NCBI GenBank assembly: GCA_964397425.1
Contig: CAYNID010000001.1
Location: 310,001-374,000 of the forward strand
DNA length: 64,000 nt
Direction: 5' to 3'
From: Hallerella sp964397425
Lineage (GTDB): Bacteria; Fibrobacterota; Fibrobacteria; Fibrobacterales; Fibrobacteraceae
The notes under the pieces were generated by a model. That model was given only the letters and a program-made list of their open reading frames with translations, was not told the origin of the DNA and searched no databases. Position 1 is the stretch's first letter. Every line of letters starts with the position of its first letter. This document shows positions 59,427 to 64,000 of this stretch, one piece after another. A program made the translations under genes and the position numbers.

Positions 59427-59925
59427 CTTCCGCCTTCGCCTTTTTCGTTTTTGCTGTTACGAAATCTTTTTCTTCGAGTTCGGTTATCGGAGCGTCGCTG
59501 TAAAGCTTGTCGAACGCCAGTTCTTCGCGCTTGCTTTCTTCGAAAAGCTGGATCATCAGATCGAATCCCGCGTCGAATACGGCCCAGCGCATACTGATGC
59601 CCGGTTTGTATTCCGTGCTGTATTTCATGTTCCGCACTTTGAATTCTTTGGAAAGTTCATCGAGGATGGCTTGCATCTGAGCTTCGCTTTCGCAGGTAGC
59701 CACTAACATAAAGTCGGCTGTTTCCGAAATGCCGCGCAAGTCGATGAGTTCAAGTTTTTGGGCGCGCAATCCAAAGAGAATTTTCGCCGCAATTTGTACG
59801 GATTCCGTATAGGCTGATTTTTTTGCCGTTTTTTTCGCCGGGGTTTTCTTCACCTTGGGCGATTCCGTTTCGGCCTTTTTCTTGACGGTAGTTTTTTTGG
59901 GGGCGGTCTTTTTTTCTGTAGTCAT
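59413..59925 (-). CDS. rsfS: Ribosomal silencing factor RsfS with lysine-rich N-terminal tail
   Basis: A 170-aa protein. The RsfS domain (about 40-140) blocks subunit joining by binding ribosomal protein L14; DLRGISETADFMLVATC and MRWAVFDAGFDLMIQLF are the core. Before it, residues 1-38 are almost all Lys, Thr, Pro, Ala and Glu, in KKT/KKA pattern as in histone H1-like tails; another charged tail (about 148-170) follows the domain. The tails may bind RNA. It overlaps the LytR_C gene by 4 nt. Confidence 0.9.
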   Translation of the reverse strand: MTTEKKTAPKKTTVKKKAETESPKVKKTPAKKTAKKSAYTESVQIAAKILFGLRAQKLELIDLRGISETADFMLVATCESEAQMQAILDELSKEFKVRNMKYSTEYKPGISMRWAVFDAGFDLMIQLFEESKREELAFDKLYSDAPITELEEKDFVTAKTKKAKAEDELI

Positions 59926-60320
59926 AGGGCTCCTGCCTGTATCGTTTTTTCAAAATCCTTGCCGACGTAAACCGTGGCATCAACCAGTTCCCGTTTGTTT
60001 TCTAACGGGATGACGTTGTCGGTGTGAAGTGTCCGGGCCAAAGCTTCGGCTCCTGCCCAGTGGGGATTGCGAAGCGCGATTATGGTTTCTTCGTAATTCC
60101 ACAATTTGTCGTTGCTGACTTCGACGACGTCAAATCCTTGGGAACGCAGATAATCGCACATCTGAGAAGCGGCTCCGGGAATCCCACTGGAATTTAAAAC
60201 TTGAATGTCGCCTGGAGTTTCGCGGATTTCTTCGGTCACCGGCTGTTCATCCCGACAAGCGGAGATGCTGAGAGGAATGCACAACAGGAATATGGATTTC
60301 TGCGGAGGAAAAATGTTCAC
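59922..60320 (-). CDS. LytR C-terminal-domain lipoprotein
   Basis: A 132-aa protein with GTG start 60320, weakly supported; the open frame reaches 60479 but runs inside panD. A lipobox (SISAC) at about residue 21 indicates a lipoprotein. Residues about 35-132 form the LytR_C domain: IQVLNSSGIPGAASQ, an SNDKL region and YVGKDFEKT. These domains sit in envelope proteins often near rsfS. Function unknown. Confidence 0.78.
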   Translation of the reverse strand: MNIFPPQKSIFLLCIPLSISACRDEQPVTEEIRETPGDIQVLNSSGIPGAASQMCDYLRSQGFDVVEVSNDKLWNYEETIIALRNPHWAGAEALARTLHTDNVIPLENKRELVDATVYVGKDFEKTIQAGAL

Positions 60321-60337
60321 GCTGTAAATATAGCGAA

Positions 60338-60685
60338 TTAAAGCGGTTTGTTTTGGGCGTTCACGCGGACAACGACCGGTTTCCAAACACGGGCTTCTTC
60401 CGGTGTCATGGAAACATAGGCAACGATGATGACCAAATCGCCTTTTTGGACCATGCGGGCGGCAGCACCGTTTAAACAAATGGTCCCCGAGCCGGCTTCG
60501 CCTTCGATGACGTAGGTGTCGAAACGGGCTCCGTTATTGACGTTTAATATGCCGACTTTTTCAAAGGGGAGGATTCCCGCCGCATCCATCAACGCTCTGT
60601 CTATCGTAATGGAGCCTTCATAATTCAAATTGGCATCAGTCACCGTGGCTCGGTGAATCTTGCTTTTGAGTAGTTCTATTTGCAT
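60338..60685 (-). CDS. panD: Aspartate 1-decarboxylase
   Basis: PanD, 115 aa, makes beta-alanine for pantothenate and CoA. The self-cleavage site Gly24-Ser25 lies in YEGSITI, giving the pyruvoyl group on Ser25; Tyr58 and the GAAARM segment are typical. Next to coaE only in pathway, not in position. It ends 17 nt before the LytR_C gene. Confidence 0.95.
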   Translation of the reverse strand: MQIELLKSKIHRATVTDANLNYEGSITIDRALMDAAGILPFEKVGILNVNNGARFDTYVIEGEAGSGTICLNGAAARMVQKGDLVIIVAYVSMTPEEARVWKPVVVRVNAQNKPL

Positions 60686-60686
60686 C

Positions 60687-61418
60687 TTAGAAGCGCACTT
60701 GCAAAATGCCTGCGACTCCGTTGTTCAAGTTGGGACCGACTCCCAAGCTGAAACGGTTCGCGTCCGGGTTGTTCGCCCATTGCGTGTCGAAGAAAGCGTC
60801 TGCAAAAGACCAGATATGCGCTCCCAGCACAGGAATGAGCCAATAGACCCATGTATTGTCGTATTCATCGCTGTTGATGGCGAAATAAGTCAAACCGCCG
60901 ACGCCGACAACCCAAAGGGCATCCATCCAGATGGCTTTGACTGTTTCATCGTGTTTCCATTGGTAAAGGGAGGGAATGACAGCGGAAAGATAGGCGGAAC
61001 TTTGTTCTCCGGCGTGGTTGCGGTAAGTCCTGTCGATGTCGGAATCTTCGAGACCGCTGGCGCGTTCGGCGAGCCAGGCTTCTTCAGAAACGCCAAGACG
61101 CTTCCAAGGTTCTTGAATGTATTCTGTCGGGCGCACGCCCAATTCGGTGAGTTGGGTCAGCTTGTCGCGGCTCATGCCGCTTTCTTTCGCCTGTTGAAAT
61201 TCCCACTGGGTAAGTCCGGCATTTTCGTAATCGAAGCCGGCCCATTCGTCTCCGGAAGCGGTGGCGTTGCCTGCGGAATAGCTGTCGTCAAGAGTGGCTT
61301 CCGGCGCCTCCGGATCTTCTGCGCTGTAATAATTGGCCCCATCAGCAAAACCGTCTTGTGCGAACAAGACGGAAGCGGAAAATAGACAGACGCAGAGTGT
61401 TTTGAAAGCTGTATTCAT
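60687..61418 (-). CDS. Secreted protein with helical repeats and C-terminal membrane segments
   Basis: A 243-aa protein with signal peptide (cleavage LFA|Q). Residues about 20-60 are acidic and low-complexity, about 65-135 hold two or three helix-loop repeats (WEFQQAKESGMSRDKL, PWKRLGVSEEAWLAERA), and about 160-235 have two hydrophobic stretches like DUF5683-type proteins. Ends GILQVRF. Positioned directly after tRNA-Leu and before panD. No function recognised. Confidence 0.6.
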   Translation of the reverse strand: MNTAFKTLCVCLFSASVLFAQDGFADGANYYSAEDPEAPEATLDDSYSAGNATASGDEWAGFDYENAGLTQWEFQQAKESGMSRDKLTQLTELGVRPTEYIQEPWKRLGVSEEAWLAERASGLEDSDIDRTYRNHAGEQSSAYLSAVIPSLYQWKHDETVKAIWMDALWVVGVGGLTYFAINSDEYDNTWVYWLIPVLGAHIWSFADAFFDTQWANNPDANRFSLGVGPNLNNGVAGILQVRF

Positions 61419-61443
61419 TGAATCTCGACAGTTCAGTTCGTAG

Positions 61444-61527
61444 TGCCGGGGGAGGGAATCGAACCCTCACAGAGTTGCCTCTACTGGATTTTGAGTCCAG
61501 CGCGTCTACCAATTTCACCACCCCGGC
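61444..61527 (-). tRNA. tRNA-Leu(CAA)
   Basis: On the minus strand, 84 nt, acceptor GCCGGGG paired with CCCCGGC, anticodon loop CTCAAAA (anticodon CAA, reading UUG) on a CTGGA stem, variable arm longer than in other tRNAs and the T-loop GGTTCGATTC. The 3' end reads ACTA so CCA is not encoded. A TATATTTG box at 61539-61546 lies 11 nt upstream of the mature 5' end and may be its promoter. Confidence 0.93.
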
Positions 61528-61538
61528 TAGGGGTAACC

Positions 61539-61546
61539 CAAATATA
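61539..61546 (-). promoter_or_regulatory. TATATTTG box upstream of tRNA-Leu
   Basis: Perfect TAnnTTTG on the minus strand, 11 nt from the mature 5' end, giving a short 5' trailer for RNase P. Confidence 0.55.
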
Positions 61547-61584
61547 GAACTGTTTTGCGATTTTGAGAATGGTAAAAAAAAAGA

Positions 61585-62442
61585 TTACTGTTTTTTTGTC
61601 GGTTGAAAGTCCAATTTGAGTGGCAAAAGGACCTTATTTCCGTATTCGAGGGCTTCTTCTTTGGTGGAAAACTCCCCAACGAAGACCCGGAACAGCTTTT
61701 TCCCATCGGATTCGGTGGAATTTGCAGTCGCATCGACATTCGCCGTTTTGAGACTGCTGATGAGCATTTCGGCATTGGATTCGATGCCGAAGGCGCCTAA
61801 TTGCAAAGTCCAGTCTTTGGAAACGGCTCCCGCCGCGCTCGAGGAAGATGGGCTGCTCGACGAAGAAACACTTTCCGGAGAAACAGCTGGCGCTTTGGCG
61901 GAGTCGGTTTGGACAGGACTGGCGGTGGTGGTTTGACCTGAGTCCTCTTCGGTGGATTTGGCGCGTTGGATCTCTTCGCACAAGCTGTGCACGGAATCGG
62001 TGGGAGTGGCTTTGTAAAGGCTCTGGCAAACTTGATGGATGACGGAGCGCTGCTTTGGCAGGGAGCGGACGAATGCGGATTTGAGGCTCTTGTAAGCGAG
62101 ATCGGCGCGTTTGAGGTAAAGCTCGAATTGAGCGCGCGTCATGTAAAGGTCCGCAATGACGGAAAGGCTGTCGGGGGTTGAAAAGATGAGGCTGTCGAGT
62201 CTTTTCTTGGCGAGGGCGAAGTCTTTGGAAACGCCTGTTTGGGATCTGGCCAGAACGCCCCAGAGGGCGCATTCCGCCCGTTTGGAAAGTTCAAGAGTCG
62301 GGCAAACCGATTCGAAGGCTTCGGCGGCTCCCGTCCAATTGCCGGAAACGTAAGCTTTTTGCGCATCTTCCAAGGTGGCGGCAAAAGCGCTCGCGGAGAA
62401 GGCGATGGCGGCGGCGAAAAAGATTTTGTTCAAACGTGACAT
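61585..62442 (-). CDS. Secreted SPOR-domain protein with helical repeats
   Basis: A 285-aa protein: signal peptide (cleavage SAFA|A), TPR-like helices (about 22-165), a Ser/Pro-rich linker (about 165-205) and a SPOR domain (about 208-282, starting TLQLGAFGIESNAEML). SPOR domains bind denuded peptidoglycan glycans at septa. GGAG precedes ATG 62442. It overlaps the miaB stop by 13 nt. Confidence 0.85.
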   Translation of the reverse strand: MSRLNKIFFAAAIAFSASAFAATLEDAQKAYVSGNWTGAAEAFESVCPTLELSKRAECALWGVLARSQTGVSKDFALAKKRLDSLIFSTPDSLSVIADLYMTRAQFELYLKRADLAYKSLKSAFVRSLPKQRSVIHQVCQSLYKATPTDSVHSLCEEIQRAKSTEEDSGQTTTASPVQTDSAKAPAVSPESVSSSSSPSSSSAAGAVSKDWTLQLGAFGIESNAEMLISSLKTANVDATANSTESDGKKLFRVFVGEFSTKEEALEYGNKVLLPLKLDFQPTKKQ

Positions 62443-63776
62443 GGTTTCTCCAGTTCATCGATGGGCGTGCCTCGGAGCGTCCAGCCCCGGATGTCGTCGA
62501 TCCGGCAGTTTACGTAGTCTCCGGGTTTGACAGTTTTTGACGCAAAAATGACTTTTTTGAAGTTTCCGGTTTTTCCCACCCATTCGTCGGGGTCTCTAGA
62601 AGACGGGCCTTCGACTAGAATTTCCTCGGTGCGGCCCAGCATTTCCCGGTTGCGTTCCAAGGTGATGGCGTTTTGCACTTCGACTAGGCGCGCAAGGCGT
62701 TCCTGTTTTTGTCCCTCGGATAACGTTTCCGTTTCTTTCGCGCTCTCGGTTCCTTCGCGTGGACTGTAAATGAACATGAACGCCGCATCAAAGCGGGCTT
62801 CTTTCACTGTGGCCAACGTGGCTTCAAAATCCTCTTCGCTTTCGCCGACAAATCCCACGATGATGTCGGTGGTCAGGCCGTAGAAAGGATTTTTCCCACG
62901 GAATTTTTCCAAAATTCGCAGAAATTCATCGGCGGTGTAACGGCGTTTCATTTTGGAAAGCATCGCATCGCTGCCGCTTTGGAGTGGAATGTGCGCATGG
63001 GGGCACAGTTGCGGAATGTTTTGCAAAACATCGATCAACTTTTCCGTGTAAAAACGCGGATGCGGACTCATGAATCGCACCCGGCGGATACCGGGGACCG
63101 CCGCAATCTGTGCCAGCAAATCGGCAAAATCAAGCCCGCGTTGTCGATAGGCGTTCACGGTTTGTCCTAAAAGGCAAATTTCCGAAACGCCGCGGGAACT
63201 GGCCATTTCCACTTCGCGCAAAACGTCTTCTGCCGCCCGGTACTTTTCCCTTCCGCGGACAAATGGAACGATGCAGTAGCTGCAGCGGAAATTGCAGCCG
63301 CGTTGAATGGTGACAAAAGAAGAAAACGGATGGGAAAGCTTGGCGTATTCGCCCAGGTAATTTTCGGAATCGTCAAATCCGGTGATGATTCTTTGGGACA
63401 GGTTTTTCTGGGTGGACGCCAGTGGATGCGGAAAGAGAAGCTCTGGAATTTTCGAATATTTGTCCGGTCCGATAACGTAATCGATGCAATCAACCTGTTC
63501 TACGAGGCGTGAACCGAGATGTTCCGCCATGCATCCCGTGACGATGAATTTGATCCAGGGCCTGCGCTTTTTGTAAAATTTCATTTTTGAAATTCTCGCT
63601 TTGGCGCTTTCTTCGGCCTTTTCGCGGACGGAACAGGTATTGAAAAAGAAGAGTTCGGCCTCTTCGGGGTCTTCGGTGGGAATGCAGCCGTTCTTTTCGA
63701 GCATCGAAGCGATGAGCGCGGAATCGTACTCGTTCATTTGGCAGCCGTAGGTGTCTATCAGATAATGTTTGGGCAT
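62430..63776 (-). CDS. miaB: tRNA-2-methylthio-N6-dimethylallyladenosine synthase (MiaB)
   Basis: A 448-aa methylthiotransferase. N-terminal cluster Cys in YGCQMNEYD, NTCSVREKAE and TGCMAEHLG; radical SAM site CNFRCSYCIVPF; C-terminal TRAM domain (about 380-445). It modifies A37 of tRNAs reading UNN codons. The tRNA-Leu(CAA) nearby reads UUG and is a natural substrate. It lies 4 nt after a partial HAD gene. Confidence 0.95.
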   Translation of the reverse strand: MPKHYLIDTYGCQMNEYDSALIASMLEKNGCIPTEDPEEAELFFFNTCSVREKAEESAKARISKMKFYKKRRPWIKFIVTGCMAEHLGSRLVEQVDCIDYVIGPDKYSKIPELLFPHPLASTQKNLSQRIITGFDDSENYLGEYAKLSHPFSSFVTIQRGCNFRCSYCIVPFVRGREKYRAAEDVLREVEMASSRGVSEICLLGQTVNAYRQRGLDFADLLAQIAAVPGIRRVRFMSPHPRFYTEKLIDVLQNIPQLCPHAHIPLQSGSDAMLSKMKRRYTADEFLRILEKFRGKNPFYGLTTDIIVGFVGESEEDFEATLATVKEARFDAAFMFIYSPREGTESAKETETLSEGQKQERLARLVEVQNAITLERNREMLGRTEEILVEGPSSRDPDEWVGKTGNFKKVIFASKTVKPGDYVNCRIDDIRGWTLRGTPIDELEKPCHV

Positions 63777-63780
63777 GGCT

Positions 63781-64000
63781 TTAATGGAATTGCAAGTTTT
63801 TCAAATCGAAAAAATGTTTGATGGAATAAGTCGGTTCCACGGGAAAGAAGCTTTCCCGTTTGCCAAATCCGCTTTCAATGAAAACGCTGTCGATTCCTGC
63901 GTTTTGGGCTCCGAGGATATCTGGGGCGTCATCGCCTATCATCACGGCTTCGTTTTGGGGAATAGCCGTCTTTTCGAGAATTTTGAAAAATGGCGCCGCA
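63781..64000 (-). CDS. HAD-family phosphatase, C-terminal part, cut by the right edge
   Basis: The last 72 codons are seen, with TAA at 63781. The motif IV block MIGDDAPDILGAQNAG followed by IDSVFIESGFGKRE fits class IIA-like HAD hydrolases such as NagD/sugar-phosphatase relatives. The nucleophile motif DxDxT is outside the window. It is upstream of miaB with a 4-nt gap. Confidence 0.75.
   Translation of the reverse strand, partial: AAPFFKILEKTAIPQNEAVMIGDDAPDILGAQNAGIDSVFIESGFGKRESFFPVEPTYSIKHFFDLKNLQFH

Noticed and set aside
1..64000. CRISPR array, insertion sequence or prophage
   Set aside because: No regularly spaced repeats, transposase, integrase, terminal repeats or phage genes were seen.

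Overview
The window looks like a chromosomal segment of a Fibrobacter-type bacterium (phylum Fibrobacterota). Four things point there: a circularly permuted GH16 lichenase of the kind known from Fibrobacter succinogenes (37194-38111), a lipoprotein with a Fibrobacter-succinogenes-major-paralogous-type domain (20057-20989), a secreted protease with a type IX secretion-like C-terminal tail (51587-53224), and TAnnTTTG promoter boxes of the Bacteroidetes type. Coding density is high. Many neighbours overlap by 1-8 nt. I saw no insertion sequence, prophage, CRISPR array or rRNA operon.

Layout. 1-6600 (minus): one run, hisE-hisG-EAL/HDOD regulator-recR-engB-mlaE-mlaF-mlaD-TPR protein (cut by the left edge), joining histidine synthesis, DNA repair, ribosome assembly and an MCE-type lipid transporter. 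6815-14154 (minus): a polysaccharide block (manC, Wzc-like co-polymerase, Wzb-like phosphatase, rfbC, rfbB, rfbA) and an acyl-ACP thioesterase, ended by a terminator at 6726-6778. 14191-19128 (minus): envelope genes (barrel-like protein, lamin-tail-domain protein, M23 peptidase, choice-of-anchor-I-like protein, small membrane protein). 19159-25047 (plus): CDF metal transporter, FSMP lipoprotein, purU, a membrane protein, pyrE and a lipoprotein/barrel pair.

25069-32535 holds Na/phosphate symporter, coaE, purC, yicC, a fused MetX-MetW protein, rnhB and purN. 32600-38111 is a glucan locus: a cytosolic GH116 glycosidase (plus) facing a lichenase-regulator operon (minus) in which the permuted lichenase stop overlaps the start of a regulator with two winged helices and a sugar-sensor-like domain. 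38429-51593 (plus): fmt, rsmB, two barrel proteins, hrpA, two SurA/PrsA-like chaperones, ftsE (no ftsX next to it), a PAS-only membrane protein and ribD. 51587-64000 (minus): secreted protease, UbiD decarboxylase, an unrecognised protein, rhomboid protease, mqnC (futalosine menaquinone route), argS, rsfS, a LytR_C lipoprotein, panD, a secreted protein, tRNA-Leu, a SPOR protein, miaB and a partial HAD phosphatase.

Two signals stand out. First, about ten transcription-unit starts lie 2-7 nt downstream of a TAnnTTTG-like box, which predicts leaderless or nearly leaderless mRNAs. Second, the lichenase/regulator operon carries a perfect tandem 9-bp repeat upstream, a candidate operator for the double-HTH regulator. 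Other oddities are a Wzc-like protein whose Walker A lysine is Asn, an arginyl-tRNA synthetase whose HIGH motif reads AFHH, and an RsfS with a histone-like lysine-rich tail. All family assignments come from reading motifs, not from database searches.
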